64,000 nucleotides of DNA from Rickettsiales bacterium UBA2645 (GCA_002359655.1 DENL01000031.1:19028-83027), one strand, 5' to 3'. Positions 46,804-57,668 are shown, numbered from the stretch's first letter. The notes: generated from the sequence alone by a model not told the origin. Translations and numbers: made by a program.

Positions 46804-47408
46804 TGGATCAAAGAAAACTTCGTGATTGTCTTGGCCTGTTTTCTACTGGTATCATTATTGCCTGTGCTCGCAAGAAAAATTTTTTAATTGAAAAAATCGA
46901 TGCCGAAAAAATTCTGCATAACAAAATTTTTTCTGAAAAAATCCTAAACAATAAATTGATTAGAGAAACCACTCTGGGCAAAAGCTTAATGCAGAAGTTA
47001 AAAGAAATTTTCGCCGCTGAGTTTTTCGGCATGACTATTAACTCTTTTGCTTCGGTGTCTTTAAAGCCGCCTTTGGTTTCATTTTGTATCGACAATAAAT
47101 CAGCAAATCTGAAGTTTTTTCAAAAGAATAAATTTTTTTCACTCAACATTTTAAGTGAATCACAACAAGAATTGGCCAGCGGATTTGCCACTCCGAAAAA
47201 CAGTAAAAAATGGGGAATTGAGGCTTATTTTCTTGGCCAAAATGGCAGTCCAATCTTTGAAAATTCAATCGCTTTTTTTGAGTGCAAAAAACATAAAATC
47301 ATCAAAATTGGCGATCATCATATTTTAATTGGCGAAGTAATTGATTTTGCCAAACTCTCTGAAGCCAAACCACTTCTATATTTTCAAGGCAAATACAATA
47401 AATTGTAA
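46803..47408 (+). CDS. flavin reductase-like domain protein with an internal insertion
   Basis: 201 residues. The FMN-binding pattern of the flavin reductase-like family is split: LGLFSTGIIIAC at 11-21 and then FFGMTINSFASVSLKPPLV from 74. Between them about 50 residues (23-73) replace a normally short loop and contain a tandem duplication (EKILHNKIF / EKILNNKLI). Downstream parts (FSLNILSESQQ, HHILIGEVID) are as expected. Such enzymes bind FMN and reduce or supply flavins; the substrate is unknown. The start shares a base with the nuoL stop. Confidence 0.78.
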   Translation: MDQRKLRDCLGLFSTGIIIACARKKNFLIEKIDAEKILHNKIFSEKILNNKLIRETTLGKSLMQKLKEIFAAEFFGMTINSFASVSLKPPLVSFCIDNKSANLKFFQKNKFFSLNILSESQQELASGFATPKNSKKWGIEAYFLGQNGSPIFENSIAFFECKKHKIIKIGDHHILIGEVIDFAKLSEAKPLLYFQGKYNKL

Positions 47409-47445
47409 AAACACCAATTAATTGGCGCCTAAACAAAATTTAGTA

Positions 47446-49821
47446 TTAAGCGTCTTGTAAGAAGCTTTTTAGTAATTTTGATCTCTTTGGATGTTGTAGT
47501 TTTTTTAAAGCCTTGGCCTCGATTTGACGAATCCTTTCTCGAGTCACTGAAAATTGTTTACCTACTTCTTCCAAGGTGTGATCTGTTACCATGCCAATAC
47601 CAAAGCGCATGCGCAAAACTCTTTCTTCACGTGGAGTTAGTGATGAAAGCATTTGGGCAGTCACTTCTTTTAGCTTAGAATGCGAAGCGGCGTCAAAAGG
47701 CATGACCGCGGTTTTATCTTCGATGAAATCGCCAAGGATGCTATCTTCGTCATCACCAGAAACTGGTGCTTCAAGACTAACTGGATCTTTTGAAGTTCTT
47801 AATACTTTTCTAACCTTATCAACTGGCATCAAAAGTTTGTCAGCAATTTCTTGCGCATCTGGTGTTCTGCCAAGCTCTTGTGTAAGTTGACGCGAGGTTT
47901 TTACAATTTTGTTAATCGTTTCAACCATGTGAATTGGAATACGAATCGTGCGCGACTGATCTGCAATAGCGCGAGTGATTGCTTGCCGAATCCACCAAGT
48001 TGCATAAGTTGAAAATTTATAACCACGACGATATTCAAATTTATCAACGGCGCGCATCAAACCAATATTGCCTTCTTGAATTAAATCCAAAAATTGTAAA
48101 CCGCGGTTGGTATATTTTTTTGCAATTGAAACCACCAAACGCAAGTTGGCTTCAATCATTTCTTTTTTAGCTTTTAATTCTTCGTTTTGGCTTCTTCTGA
48201 CTATGTTGATCAAAGCTTTGAAGTCAGGCAAATTCAAGCCCATGATTTTGGTTAGTTTTAAAATTCTGGCTTGAACCTCTTTGATTTTTTCCTCCTCAGC
48301 TGCGTAAAAAGCTGACCATCTTCTTTCTTTAATTGCCGAGATTTTTTCGATCCATTTCTCGCCATCTTCAAGGCCTGCGTAATGCTTTAAGAAATCAGAT
48401 TTATCAACGCTATGCTTTTGTGACAAACGCAGTAGTTCTACTTCGATGGAAATAAGTTTAGCATGAGCTTCGTAAAGCTGTTCAACCAAAGCTTTGATTA
48501 GAGAATCGTTGAAGCTGACTTCGGTCGAAAGCTTCATAAACTCAGCTTTCAATTTTTGAATATCTTTATCAGCTTCAATTTGAGCACGAGTTTTATCTGC
48601 TGATTTGTCTAAAATCTTTTGACAAATATGGGCAATTTTTTGGAATAGATCCAACATTTTTGGCATCAAAATTCGCTCCATCGAAACGAAGGAGACAACG
48701 CTTTCGTCGATTTCTTCAAGCTCTTCATCTTCAAAAAGAGATTCCTCTTCCGCAGCTGTATCGACTTGTTCGTTAATAATGGCGGTAACATCTTCTTCGT
48801 TGTTTGCAGCCTGTTGTGCTTCGGCCATTTCGGCGGCTTGGCGTTCACTGTTTTTCATTATTTCTTCCAACTCAGAATTGTAGGTCTCATCAATTCTGAT
48901 AATATCGCGAAGTAGAATAGTGCCGCCAGAAAGGCCGTTATACCATTCAATAAAGTGCTTCATGATCATCGGGCTTTGATAAAGCGACTGTACAGTTTTA
49001 TTGCGGCCTTCTTCGATACGCATAGCAATTGCCACTTCATCTTCACGAGTCAGAAGCTTAACGGTGCTCATCGATTTCAAATAGGTTTTGACCGAATCTT
49101 CAGAACGTTTTTGGCTTTTTTCTTCATCTTTGGCAATTGAGCCGTCTTCTAGTTTATCAAGATCATCTTCTTTTTCGACGATCTGAATTTTGAACTCTGT
49201 TAAAATATCTAAAATGCGATCCAGTTTTTTTGGATCAATGTCGGAATCAATATTTTCGTTGATTTGATCATAAGTTAAAAAGCCCTGAGATTTACCTAAA
49301 GCCAACATAACTTTAAGCTTATCAGCTAATTCATTTGAAAGCTTTTTGCCCTCTTCATCTTTTTGTAAAAGAGCAGTTTTTACACCTTGAATTAGTTGGA
49401 ATTTTTCAGCTAGAGCAACAGTTTTATCGTTAATTGCTGTAGCTAATTTTGATTTTGAAACTTTTTTCTTTGGTGTTTTTTCTTTAAGAATTTTTTCTTT
49501 AACTGGTTTTATTTTTTTTACTTTCTCAATTTTTTGAACTTTTTTCTTAGATATCTTAGCAGCTTTTTTAACAGGCTTTACGGTTTTTTTGATTTGTGGT
49601 TTTTTTGCAGCTTTTACAATTTTTTTAACTGGTTTTTTTACCACAGCTTTTGCTTTCACTATTTTTTTTGCTACTTTAACTGCAGATTTTTTAACGGCTT
49701 TTGGCTTTGATTTAATTGGTTTCACAGCTTTTTTAGCCACTGGCTTTTTGACAATTTTTTTCACCACTTTTGCTGCCGATTTTTTTGCCACAGCTTTTTT
49801 AGCTTTCTTTTTTATAGCCAT
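47446..49821 (-). CDS. rpoD: RNA polymerase primary sigma factor RpoD with lysine-rich N-terminal extension
   Basis: 791 residues. Residues 1-125 are almost entirely lysine, alanine, valine and proline in KKxVxKxA-type repeats, like histone H1 tails. Region 1.1 follows (about 135-215), then an acidic non-conserved region with [19 protein letters not shown]. Region 2 has [20 protein letters not shown] and [20 protein letters not shown]; region 3 [11 protein letters not shown]; region 4 ends with [20 protein letters not shown]. It is the housekeeping sigma, following dnaG by 17 bases in the classical macromolecular-synthesis order. Confidence 0.97.
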   Translation of the reverse strand: MAIKKKAKKAVAKKSAAKVVKKIVKKPVAKKAVKPIKSKPKAVKKSAVKVAKKIVKAKAVVKKPVKKIVKAAKKPQIKKTVKPVKKAAKISKKKVQKIEKVKKIKPVKEKILKEKTPKKKVSKSKLATAINDKTVALAEKFQLIQGVKTALLQKDEEGKKLSNELADKLKVMLALGKSQGFLTYDQINENIDSDIDPKKLDRILDILTEFKIQIVEKEDDLDKLEDGSIAKDEEKSQKRSEDSVKTYLKSMSTVKLLTREDEVAIAMRIEEGRNKTVQSLYQSPMIMKHFIEWYNGLSGGTILLRDIIRIDETYNSELEEIMKNSERQAAEMAEAQQAANNEEDVTAIINEQVDTAAEEESLFEDEELEEIDESVVSFVSMERILMPKMLDLFQKIAHICQKILDKSADKTRAQIEADKDIQKLKAEFMKLSTEVSFNDSLIKALVEQLYEAHAKLISIEVELLRLSQKHSVDKSDFLKHYAGLEDGEKWIEKISAIKERRWSAFYAAEEEKIKEVQARILKLTKIMGLNLPDFKALINIVRRSQNEELKAKKEMIEANLRLVVSIAKKYTNRGLQFLDLIQEGNIGLMRAVDKFEYRRGYKFSTYATWWIRQAITRAIADQSRTIRIPIHMVETINKIVKTSRQLTQELGRTPDAQEIADKLLMPVDKVRKVLRTSKDPVSLEAPVSGDDEDSILGDFIEDKTAVMPFDAASHSKLKEVTAQMLSSLTPREERVLRMRFGIGMVTDHTLEEVGKQFSVTRERIRQIEAKALKKLQHPKRSKLLKSFLQDA

Positions 49822-49838
49822 ATTTCCTCTTAAAGTTT

Positions 49839-51662
49839 TTAGGAGAAATCTTTTTCAAGCAGCAGAATCTTCTGCTCGAGAGATTTTTTGTAATTAAAAA
49901 TTTCCTTAATTTTTTGATTTGTGATTGCTGATTGATGAGTTTCGATCTCGTCAATCTTGCTTCTAGCTTCTTGATATTGGCTTTCTACTTGAAGTAATAA
50001 ATCTTTCAGAAGTAGAGTGCTTAATTTGCTTTTGGCGTAGTCTAATGTAACCATGCTAATGCTTGCAAGCACATTCTTCAACTCACTTAGATCGTTACTC
50101 GATACTGAATTTTCAAGGGCAGCTATTAAATCTTTTGTTTGGAACTCTTGATTTTCTTCTATCAGCTCGATCAGCAACTCTTTTAAATTAGTCATTTCTT
50201 CACTAACTAGCTGAGTGTTTTTAATATCAAAATTTTCATCATGAAAATTTGCTAGTTCTGGAAATTTGATTATCAAAGCAATAATTGCTATAGCCTGATT
50301 TTTAGAGGCGTTAGAACTAATTTTATTATAATTTTTGTTGGTAAAATTATTATCTTTCTCAACTGATTTTGACGAATTTTTTGAGAAATTTTTTCCTAAA
50401 GCAAAAAGCAAATCTTTAAAGAAATATGAAAAATGTTTTTTGGAAGTAGCGTCTAAAATTGTAGCAACTTTAGCATTTAAATTAGCTTCAATTTTAGCCT
50501 TCATTTCGGCGCTAATTTTATCTTTTCTTTCAACTCCAAGTTCTATTAAAGCAAAGTCAAAAAGGCTTTGTGATAGTGGAGTTGCTTGTTTGAAAAGCTT
50601 TTCTAGTTCTTTAGTGCCAATTTTTTTCACAAAATCATCAGGATCGAGTTGATTTGGCAAAAAAGTAAAATTGATATTTTTTTTAGCATTGATCAAAGGC
50701 AAGGCCAGCTCAGAAACTCGTTTAGCAGCTCTGATTCCAGCGGCGTCGCCATCTAAACAAATTATGATATTGTCTGTAGTAAAAAATAATTCTTTTAAAT
50801 GCTCTTGCCCCAAAGCAGTACCAAGACCAGCAACAACGTTTTCAATGCCATTCATAAAAAGCGAAATGGCGTCCATATAACCTTCAACAACAACAGCGTA
50901 ACCTTTTGAAAATATTGGCTTACGGGCAAAGTGAAAATTATAAAGAGTTTGATTTTTTTTAAAAATATCAGTCTCAGCCGAGTTTAAGTATTTTGGCAAA
51001 TCATCAGAAATTGTACGTCCGCCAAAAGCAATTACCTGACCTTTTTTATTGGTGATTGGAAATATCACGCGATTACGAAATTTATCGTAAAATTTTTTCT
51101 GCTCGTTAACTCCAATCACGCCTGATCTAGCTATTTCTTGCTCTGCAAAACCTTGTTCTTGCAAATATTTTGTCAGTGCTTCGTAAGAATTTAGAGCAAA
51201 ACCTAAACGAAATTTTTTGATATTTTCAGAAGAAATGTCTCTTTTGCGTAAATATGAAAGTGCCTCTTGGCCGTTTTGAGAAAGTAGATTTTTCTGAAAA
51301 AATTGGCAGATATTTTCAAGCAAAAGTAAGTCGCGTGAAAGCTTTTCTTCTTTGGCTTCGTCGAATTTAACTTGCGGAATTGGAATTGAAAAATCATCAG
51401 ATAGTTTTTTTACAGCTTCTGGATAGCTAAAACCTTCACTTTGCATCACAAAACTAATCACATCACCATGAGCAGCACAGCCAAAACAATGATAAAATCC
51501 TTTCTGGTCGTTAACTGTAAATGAAGGAGATTTTTCGTTATGAAATGGGCAGAGGCCGCTAAATTCTTTACCGCGTAGCTTTAACTTAACTTTTTTCCCT
51601 ACAACTTCAGAAACTAAAATTGAGGAGCGCAATTTTTCAGGGAAATCTTTAGGGAAAATCAT
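49839..51662 (-). CDS. dnaG: DNA primase DnaG
   Basis: 607 residues from the ATG at 51662; a longer frame to 51707 would overlap the upstream gene and is not conserved. Zinc-binding [11 protein letters not shown] and [10 protein letters not shown] near the N-terminus, RNA polymerase core with [20 protein letters not shown], and [19 protein letters not shown] plus [14 protein letters not shown]. The C-terminal helicase-binding part is divergent. It lies directly upstream of rpoD on the same strand. Confidence 0.96.
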   Translation of the reverse strand: MIFPKDFPEKLRSSILVSEVVGKKVKLKLRGKEFSGLCPFHNEKSPSFTVNDQKGFYHCFGCAAHGDVISFVMQSEGFSYPEAVKKLSDDFSIPIPQVKFDEAKEEKLSRDLLLLENICQFFQKNLLSQNGQEALSYLRKRDISSENIKKFRLGFALNSYEALTKYLQEQGFAEQEIARSGVIGVNEQKKFYDKFRNRVIFPITNKKGQVIAFGGRTISDDLPKYLNSAETDIFKKNQTLYNFHFARKPIFSKGYAVVVEGYMDAISLFMNGIENVVAGLGTALGQEHLKELFFTTDNIIICLDGDAAGIRAAKRVSELALPLINAKKNINFTFLPNQLDPDDFVKKIGTKELEKLFKQATPLSQSLFDFALIELGVERKDKISAEMKAKIEANLNAKVATILDATSKKHFSYFFKDLLFALGKNFSKNSSKSVEKDNNFTNKNYNKISSNASKNQAIAIIALIIKFPELANFHDENFDIKNTQLVSEEMTNLKELLIELIEENQEFQTKDLIAALENSVSSNDLSELKNVLASISMVTLDYAKSKLSTLLLKDLLLQVESQYQEARSKIDEIETHQSAITNQKIKEIFNYKKSLEQKILLLEKDFS

Positions 51663-51678
51663 GAATACCAAACTCGAT

Positions 51679-52305
51679 TTAGTAAGAGTAGTTCCACATG
51701 ATATCAAAGATTGTCATGGTAACCGAAAAAGCGATCGGAATTAAAAAATTATCATCAATTTTAAACATGCTTGGACGCGCTTCCATAATGGTTATAACGC
51801 TTAATGTAAAAAGTCCGAAAAAGTAAAACCAAAATCTAGCATGATAAATCAAACCACAGCTAATTAAAATAATAAGGGCAGTTAAAAAGAAGGCAGCAGA
51901 GCCGTTTAAAGTCTTTTCAAAAAACGGTTGGCTCGGAAAATTTCTACCAATAATTGCAGCAGCAGCATCAGAAATTGCTAAAATTACAAAAGCAGTTACG
52001 GCGATTTCAGCAGGGAAAAATAAAAAATTTATACAAGCGGCAAGTGCAACCCAACTGACTCCGCACAGCTTATCACCCGTAACTTCATGAGGTCTTAAAA
52101 TTATCGAAAAACTTTTTACAAAAATTTCTTGTACGGCTTTGTTGCTGCGACGCATATAGTCAAGAGAAACAACCACTGAAGCCATTGAGGCAAAAATTGC
52201 TACACTCAACCATTTTCCTAAATTATAATAAGCAATTGGCGCCAATATTAGCAGCACGTGGAAGCATTTACGATAAGTTTCGTTTTTCAGAGAAATCTGA
52301 GACAT
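51679..52305 (-). CDS. polyprenol/diacylglycerol kinase-like membrane protein (SEC59/VTE5/DGK family)
   Basis: 208 residues, about six membrane helices. The cytidylyltransferase/CTP-dependent kinase family signature is visible in ISDAAAAIIGRNF followed by FEKTLNGSAAFF (K-T-x-x-G-S). The family phosphorylates dolichol, phytol or diacylglycerol with CTP. The lipid substrate here is not evident; a role in undecaprenyl or isoprenoid recycling is a guess. It sits between ftsB and dnaG. Confidence 0.75.
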   Translation of the reverse strand: MSQISLKNETYRKCFHVLLILAPIAYYNLGKWLSVAIFASMASVVVSLDYMRRSNKAVQEIFVKSFSIILRPHEVTGDKLCGVSWVALAACINFLFFPAEIAVTAFVILAISDAAAAIIGRNFPSQPFFEKTLNGSAAFFLTALIILISCGLIYHARFWFYFFGLFTLSVITIMEARPSMFKIDDNFLIPIAFSVTMTIFDIMWNYSY

Positions 52306-52312
52306 TTTTTAA

Positions 52313-52654
52313 TTAGTTATTAGAGGAAGATTTTTTATCCTGATAAACAATCACTTCGTTCTTACCAGCATAACCCAAAACTTTTCTGGCTTGCTCATCA
52401 AGCAAGTCAATATCGAGTGATTTTAAGTTCATGCCATGAACCATATTTTGTTTGAGCTGTATTTTAGAGAGAAGCTCTGCTTTAACGCTTTCTTTATTTG
52501 CGACCTGATGCTTTAAAGCGTAATATTCGATCAAGCCTTTTGAGCCAAAAATTGTGCAAGAAGCAAAATATAAAACTACTGCAAAGCCAGCGAAATAGAT
52601 AATAAACAGCGATCTAGTAATATTATGTTTTTTAACAAAGTTGTATAAAAACAT
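52313..52654 (-). CDS. ftsB: septum formation initiator FtsB (DivIC family)
   Basis: 113 residues: a short cytoplasmic end, a membrane helix near 15-35, a coiled coil about 45-75 (ALKHQVANKESVKAELLSKI) and the conserved LDEQARKVLGY. FtsB forms part of the FtsQLB complex that controls septal wall synthesis. It follows pdhB by nine bases in the usual alphaproteobacterial pdh/ftsB neighbourhood. Confidence 0.87.
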   Translation of the reverse strand: MFLYNFVKKHNITRSLFIIYFAGFAVVLYFASCTIFGSKGLIEYYALKHQVANKESVKAELLSKIQLKQNMVHGMNLKSLDIDLLDEQARKVLGYAGKNEVIVYQDKKSSSNN

Positions 52655-52663
52655 GAGCTAAAA

Positions 52664-53656
52664 TTATTGATTACGCGAACACAGCTCTTTTGCTGCTGCA
52701 ATAATGTTAACGGTTTTTGGTAATGCTAGTCTTTCAAGATTTGCAGCATATGGAAGTGGCGCATCAATACTTGCAAGTTTTTTTACTGGTGCATCCAGAT
52801 AATCAAAAGCTTGTTCCATTAAGACCGAAGCAATTTCGCTGCCGACTGAGGCAAATGGAAAACCTTCCTCAACCGTGATGCAACGCGAAGTTTTTTTGAC
52901 TGATTCAACAATTGTCTCATGATCCAATGGGCGAATTGTGCGTAGATCGATAACTTCAGCTTCAATACCTTCTTTCGCCAACTCTTCTGCAGCTTCTAGG
53001 GCGTATTTTACTACTAAAGAAAAAGCCACAATGGTGATGTCTTTTCCTTGGCGTAAAACCTTGGCTTTGCCTATTTCAACTAAATGATCGTCGTCATATT
53101 CTTCTTCGAAAGAAAAGCCGTAAGTGATTTCATTTTCTAAAAATATTACTGGATTTGGATCACGAATTGCAGCTTTCAATAAACCTTTTGCATCAGCAGC
53201 TGAGTAGGGGGCGATTACTTTCAAACCCGGAATTGAACCATACCAAGCAGCGTAGCATTGCGAATGCTGCGCACCAACTCTTGAAGCGGCGCCATTTGGT
53301 CCACGAAAAACAATTGGACAACGCACTTGACCACCAGACATATAATTAGTTTTAGCAGCAGAGTTAATAATTTGGTCAATTGCCTGCATGGCGAAGTTAA
53401 AAGTCATGAACTCAACAACTGGTTTTAAACCGGCAAAAGCGGCACCAACTGCAATTCCAGTAAATCCGTGCTCAGTGATTGGAGTATCAACGACTCTTTT
53501 AGCACCAAACTCAGCAAGCAAGCCTTGGGTAACTTTATAAGCACCGTTATACTCAGCTACTTCTTCACCAATAATAAAAACTTCTGGGGTAGTTCTCATT
53601 TCTTCGGCCATCGCTTCTCGTAAAGCTTCGCGCACTGTTAATTTTTTTAAGGTCAT
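52664..53656 (-). CDS. pdhB: pyruvate dehydrogenase E1 component beta subunit
   Basis: 330 residues. Conserved [60 protein letters not shown], and [20 protein letters not shown]. No N-terminal lipoyl domain is present, unlike the rhizobial type. With PdhA it forms the E1 of the pyruvate dehydrogenase complex that feeds the TCA cycle. The gene overlaps neither neighbour; pdhA precedes by 13 bases. Confidence 0.96.
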   Translation of the reverse strand: MTLKKLTVREALREAMAEEMRTTPEVFIIGEEVAEYNGAYKVTQGLLAEFGAKRVVDTPITEHGFTGIAVGAAFAGLKPVVEFMTFNFAMQAIDQIINSAAKTNYMSGGQVRCPIVFRGPNGAASRVGAQHSQCYAAWYGSIPGLKVIAPYSAADAKGLLKAAIRDPNPVIFLENEITYGFSFEEEYDDDHLVEIGKAKVLRQGKDITIVAFSLVVKYALEAAEELAKEGIEAEVIDLRTIRPLDHETIVESVKKTSRCITVEEGFPFASVGSEIASVLMEQAFDYLDAPVKKLASIDAPLPYAANLERLALPKTVNIIAAAKELCSRNQ

Positions 53657-53669
53657 TTTTCGTTTTGTT

Positions 53670-54659
53670 TTAATTATAGATTTCTGTCATTAGTTCTGAC
53701 TCGTCAGGTTCTAGACTGTTTTTAGCAAATTCTACAATTTGATTAATTTCTTCTTTGACCAGATCATCAATTTTTTTGATATCGCCTTCAGAGGCGATTT
53801 TATTGCTCAAAATGTGATTTCTCAGTGAGTCAATCGGATCTTCTTCTTTTTTATTATTTAGCTCTTCTTTGCTACGATAAGTTGCTGGATCAGACATTGA
53901 ATGACCACGATAACGATAAGTATCCATTTCTAAAATCACTGGACCATTACCAGATCTAGCATAATCAACCCATTTTTGAGCTTGGTTAATTACATCAAAG
54001 ATATTCATACCGTTAATTTTCTCACCTGGAATATTGAAGCCGATTCCGCGCTTGTAGAGCTCATCAATTGAAGAAGAGCGTTGCAGCGAAGTTCCCATCG
54101 CATAGTGATTATTTTCAATAATAAAAAGCACAGGAAGATTCCACAATTTGGCCATATTAAAGGCTTCATAGACTTGACCTTGATGTGCCGCACCATCGCC
54201 AAAATAGCAATAGGTGACATTTTTTCTATCCAAATATTTATCAGCAAAAGCAAGGCCTGCACCAATTGGAACAGAAGCTCCAACAATTCCATGACCACCA
54301 TAAAAATGTTTTTCTAAATCAAACAAATGCATTGAGCCACCCTTACCTTTTGAAGATCCATCAGCACGACCAAGCAACTCTGCCATGATTTTTTTCGGGT
54401 CAGAGCCCACAGAAATCATGTGTCCGTGATCACGATAGGTAGTGATTACTTTGTCTCCATCTTTCATGGTAAAACGCATACCGCTAGCAATTGCTTCTTG
54501 TCCGATGTAGAGATGGCAAAAACCAGCGATTAAACCCATGCCATAAAGCTGACCAGCGCGCTCTTCAAAACGTCTAATCATCAGCATTTCTTGATAAAAA
54601 TTTAACAAATCTTTTTTGGCGAAATTAAAATTCGATTTGACTTCTGGTTTCTTGCTCAT
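53670..54659 (-). CDS. pdhA: pyruvate dehydrogenase E1 component alpha subunit
   Basis: 329 residues. Thiamine-diphosphate binding through [20 protein letters not shown] and IENNHYAM. The phosphorylation-loop region [16 protein letters not shown] is kept, as in the alphaproteobacterial and mitochondrial type. The N-terminus [20 protein letters not shown] is standard. First gene of the pdhA-pdhB-ftsB run. Confidence 0.96.
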   Translation of the reverse strand: MSKKPEVKSNFNFAKKDLLNFYQEMLMIRRFEERAGQLYGMGLIAGFCHLYIGQEAIASGMRFTMKDGDKVITTYRDHGHMISVGSDPKKIMAELLGRADGSSKGKGGSMHLFDLEKHFYGGHGIVGASVPIGAGLAFADKYLDRKNVTYCYFGDGAAHQGQVYEAFNMAKLWNLPVLFIIENNHYAMGTSLQRSSSIDELYKRGIGFNIPGEKINGMNIFDVINQAQKWVDYARSGNGPVILEMDTYRYRGHSMSDPATYRSKEELNNKKEEDPIDSLRNHILSNKIASEGDIKKIDDLVKEEINQIVEFAKNSLEPDESELMTEIYN

Positions 54660-54814
54660 GTTTTTATTTTTTAGAGTGTGAGAAAACTATGTTTAAGATT
54701 TTTACAGAACTTTTTTTTGAGAAATTTCAGCGTTTTTTTGCAAAGAAGGCGCCCTTCTAAACAGCCAAAAATAAAAGTCAAATTAGCAAAGCTGGGCTTG
54801 AGCTTGAGCCAAAA

Positions 54815-55186
54815 TTACTTTGACGGAATTGGCGGCGTGGCAACAAAAATTCCATGCAAAAAAATTTTTATAAAAGTCAGAATCATTACGCCAAATTTAA
54901 AGCTAGCGATTATTGCCACAACACAATAGAGAAAGATCATTAGAAATCTGGCGAGGTTTTCTATTATTAATTGGCGATACATGCCCCATTTTTCAGCTTC
55001 GGCCATTTTGGCGACAGATTCTTTTTTAGCTTCAATAAGACGAGCTTTTTCTTCTTGTTGCTTAATTTCTACTTCGTTTAAAACATGATTTTCTGGCGAA
55101 GTCTGGTCACCAGTTTTTTTGCTAGATTTTTTCTCAAGTTGCGTTTTTAGTAATTGCGATAACAGTTTTTGCACTTGTTCTGACAT
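54815..55186 (-). CDS. hypothetical small membrane protein
   Basis: 123 residues from ATG 55186; a frame to 55240 overlaps the divergent znuB start and is rejected. Charged, glutamine- and lysine-rich N-terminal half with a probable coiled coil (EVEIKQQEEKARLIEAKKES), then two hydrophobic helices (about 72-92 and 94-113). I recognise no family. Low-complexity charge and short length make any functional guess unsafe. Confidence 0.6.
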   Translation of the reverse strand: MSEQVQKLLSQLLKTQLEKKSSKKTGDQTSPENHVLNEVEIKQQEEKARLIEAKKESVAKMAEAEKWGMYRQLIIENLARFLMIFLYCVVAIIASFKFGVMILTFIKIFLHGIFVATPPIPSK

Positions 55187-55227
55187 AGATTTTAAAATAT
55201 TGCAGCTGAATTTTATCCAAAACTTAA

Positions 55228-56028
55228 GTGGTTGAAGCATTTCTTATCAAGCCTTTTCTGGCTTTAATTCTAATTACAATTTCTTGCTCTCTTCTAGGAA
55301 TTTTTGTGTTGTGGAAAAAACTTGCCTACTTTGGCGACGGGCTTTCTCACTCGATTTTGCTTGGCTTTGTCTTGGGTGCAATTTGCGGCAGTAATCAAGC
55401 TACGACAATAATCATCTTCGCAGTTTTTTATGCGATGTTAATTGAACTAATATCGCTTAGTCGCTCTTTTTCAAAGGATACTATAATTGCGATTTCATCT
55501 TATTTTTGCATCGCCAGCGCCATTATTTTAAACGATTTATGGCAAAGAAGTTTTGATCTCGGATCTTATGTTTTTGGCGATATTTTAACAGTTACAAACA
55601 CAGATATTAATTTTTTAGCAGCAATCGCAATCATCACTATTTTTTACACAATTTTTGGCTTTAGAAAAACTTTATTAATCAGCATCAATAAAGATCTAGC
55701 CAAAATTGAAGGCTTTAAAATAAAGTTATGGAACTTGTCTTTTACAGTCTTACTCGCAGTTACCGTAGCTTTGTCAGTGAAAATTGTCGGCATTTTTTTG
55801 ATGACAGCACTTTTGGTTCTGCCTGCAGCAATTGCCAGAATTTTCTCTATTTCGGCCAAACAAATGATTCTTCTAAGTCTAGTAATTGGAATTTGCGTTA
55901 CTTCATTTGCTTTTGATCTTGCCAGTAAATTCGATTTAACCATCAGCGCTTTGATAATCGCAACTTTCTGCCTAATTTTTATCTTTACTTTAGTCTTAAA
56001 AAAAATCTCTCTTCATGCTAAATCTTAG
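55228..56028 (+). CDS. znuB: zinc ABC transporter permease (ZnuB family)
   Basis: 266 residues, about eight helices of the ABC-3 metal permease fold: SCSLLGIFVLWKKLAYFGDG with LSHSILLGFVLGA at the N-terminus, and SVKIVGIFLMTALLVLPAAIA near residue 184. The start is GTG at 55228. No znuA or znuC gene is adjacent. The end overlaps hemH by 14 bases. Zinc is the likely substrate, but manganese or iron transporters share the fold. Confidence 0.88.
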   Translation: MVEAFLIKPFLALILITISCSLLGIFVLWKKLAYFGDGLSHSILLGFVLGAICGSNQATTIIIFAVFYAMLIELISLSRSFSKDTIIAISSYFCIASAIILNDLWQRSFDLGSYVFGDILTVTNTDINFLAAIAIITIFYTIFGFRKTLLISINKDLAKIEGFKIKLWNLSFTVLLAVTVALSVKIVGIFLMTALLVLPAAIARIFSISAKQMILLSLVIGICVTSFAFDLASKFDLTISALIIATFCLIFIFTLVLKKISLHAKS

Positions 56029-57145
56029 TAGAAAAACCGCCGTTATTTTGTTTAACCTTGGCGGCCCAAAAAATCTGGAATCTGTCGAACCTTTTTTGTT
56101 CAACTTATTTAATGACAAAGCAATTATAGGACTTCCGCAGCCTTTTCGATTTCTTTTAGCAAAACTTATTTCTAGTCGTAGAGCCGAAAAATCACAAAAA
56201 ATTTATGCTCAAATAAATAATAAATCGCCTTTGCTTGATATCACAATCTCACAAGCTCACAGCTTAGAGCGCGAGCTTTCTTTTTTAGGTGACTTTAAAG
56301 TATTTGTTTGCATGCGCTACGCTGAGCCTTTTTCTGATGAAGTGGTTGACGAGGTTTTAAAATATAATCCAACTGATACAATTTTATTGCCGCTTTATCC
56401 CCAGTTTTCAACAACCACTAGCGCCTCTTCTTTAGAAGATTTTAACAAAAAATTTATCAAAGCGCAGAAAAAAAATAACCTACAAATAAATAGCCGCTCA
56501 ATCTGTTGCTATCCTGTAAGTGCTGAATTTATAAAGTCTCATACGCTTTTGATTAAACAAACTTTGTTGAAATTGTATGATGGCGATTTGGCAAAATTTC
56601 GTTTTTTATTTTCAGCTCATGGCTTGCCAGAAAAAGTCATTAATGCTGGTGATCCTTATGTTTTTCAGGTTGAGCAAACCACAAAAAAAGTTGTCGAAAA
56701 TTTGGCCCAGATTTTAGAAATTGATGAAAGCAAAATTGATTTTCGTGTTTGCTATCAATCAAAAGTTGGTCCTTTAAAATGGACTGGCCCAAGCCTTGAT
56801 TTTGAAATTAGAAAAATCGCTTTGGATAAAAAAATTCCAGTAATTGTACCAATTGCTTTTGTTTCTGATCATTCAGAAACATTGGTTGAGCTTGATATCG
56901 ATTATAAAAATTTAGCGGCCAGCTTGGGTGTAAAAGATTATTTGAGAGTTCCTGCTTTAAACACTGAAGGACATTTTATCAAAGCTTTGACTGAGATATG
57001 TAAAATTGCATATTTGGATCTTTCTAATGAAAGAAAATCTCAAAATAATGGGCACTCAGATTCACAAATTATAAATGAAAAACCTGCTAGAATTTGTCCG
57101 AAAAAATTCGTTAAATGCCCGAATAAAAATTTCTGCCAATCATGA
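56015..57145 (+). CDS. hemH: ferrochelatase HemH
   Basis: 376 residues. Inserts Fe(II) into protoporphyrin IX, the last step of heme synthesis. Family motifs: AVILFNLGGPKNLESVEPFL, LPLYPQFSTTTSASS, FLFSAHGLPEKV with the iron-liganding histidine, CYQSKVGPLKWTGPS, and FVSDHSETLVELD. The C-terminus ends with three spaced cysteines (RICPKKFVKCPNKNFCQS), resembling the cluster-binding tail seen in some bacterial and animal ferrochelatases. It overlaps znuB upstream and ybeY by four bases downstream. Confidence 0.95.
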   Translation: MLNLSRKTAVILFNLGGPKNLESVEPFLFNLFNDKAIIGLPQPFRFLLAKLISSRRAEKSQKIYAQINNKSPLLDITISQAHSLERELSFLGDFKVFVCMRYAEPFSDEVVDEVLKYNPTDTILLPLYPQFSTTTSASSLEDFNKKFIKAQKKNNLQINSRSICCYPVSAEFIKSHTLLIKQTLLKLYDGDLAKFRFLFSAHGLPEKVINAGDPYVFQVEQTTKKVVENLAQILEIDESKIDFRVCYQSKVGPLKWTGPSLDFEIRKIALDKKIPVIVPIAFVSDHSETLVELDIDYKNLAASLGVKDYLRVPALNTEGHFIKALTEICKIAYLDLSNERKSQNNGHSDSQIINEKPARICPKKFVKCPNKNFCQS

Positions 57146-57660
57146 TAAATATTGATATCGTTACTAAAAGTAAAAAATGGCAGGAAGAAAAAAGTGTCGA
57201 GAAATTTGTTGAAAAAACCTGCAAAATTTTAATTCCTCTTACTGAATTAAAAAAAATTTTAAGCAAAAGTTTTGAGCTAGAGCTCACTGTTTTATTGGTT
57301 TGCGATCTTCAAATTAAAAAGATAAACAATCAATTCCGTCAAAAAAATAAAGCGACAAATGTTTTATCTTTTCCTGCGTTGGAAGAAAATTTAATCAGAA
57401 AGATTGGTTTAAAAAAAGCCGCTGGATCTTCTAAATATTTGCTTCTTGGCGATATTATTATTTCTTACGAAACTGTAAAAAAAGAATCTCTTGCACAAAA
57501 AAAGAGATTTCGTGATCATCTCACACACCTGATTTTGCACAGCATTTTGCATCTTATTGGCTATGATCATGAAGATGAAAAAATGGCAAATGAGATGGAA
57601 GCTCTTGAAGTAAAAATCTTGAAAAAACTTAAAATACCAAACCCATACCAACCAATCTAA
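57142..57660 (+). CDS. ybeY: endoribonuclease YbeY
   Basis: 172 residues. The zinc-binding histidine motif is HSILHLIGYDHEDE (H-x3-H-x5-H), and the core has NQFRQKNKATNVLSFPA and LLGDIIISYETV. YbeY takes part in 16S rRNA 3' maturation and ribosome quality control. It forms a pair with corC, eight bases apart, as in many alphaproteobacteria. Confidence 0.93.
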   Translation: MINIDIVTKSKKWQEEKSVEKFVEKTCKILIPLTELKKILSKSFELELTVLLVCDLQIKKINNQFRQKNKATNVLSFPALEENLIRKIGLKKAAGSSKYLLLGDIIISYETVKKESLAQKKRFRDHLTHLILHSILHLIGYDHEDEKMANEMEALEVKILKKLKIPNPYQPI

Positions 57661-57668
57661 GTCTTTTA

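Noticed and set aside
47414..47425. Perfect 12-base palindrome CCAATTAATTGG between the flavin reductase and rpoD
   Set aside because: Located between convergent stops, without T tract; too short and AT-rich to call a terminator or operator.
54678..54929. Possible small gene between pdhA and the hypothetical membrane gene
   Set aside because: Overlaps the latter on the opposite strand, without domain or ribosome-binding site; left unannotated.
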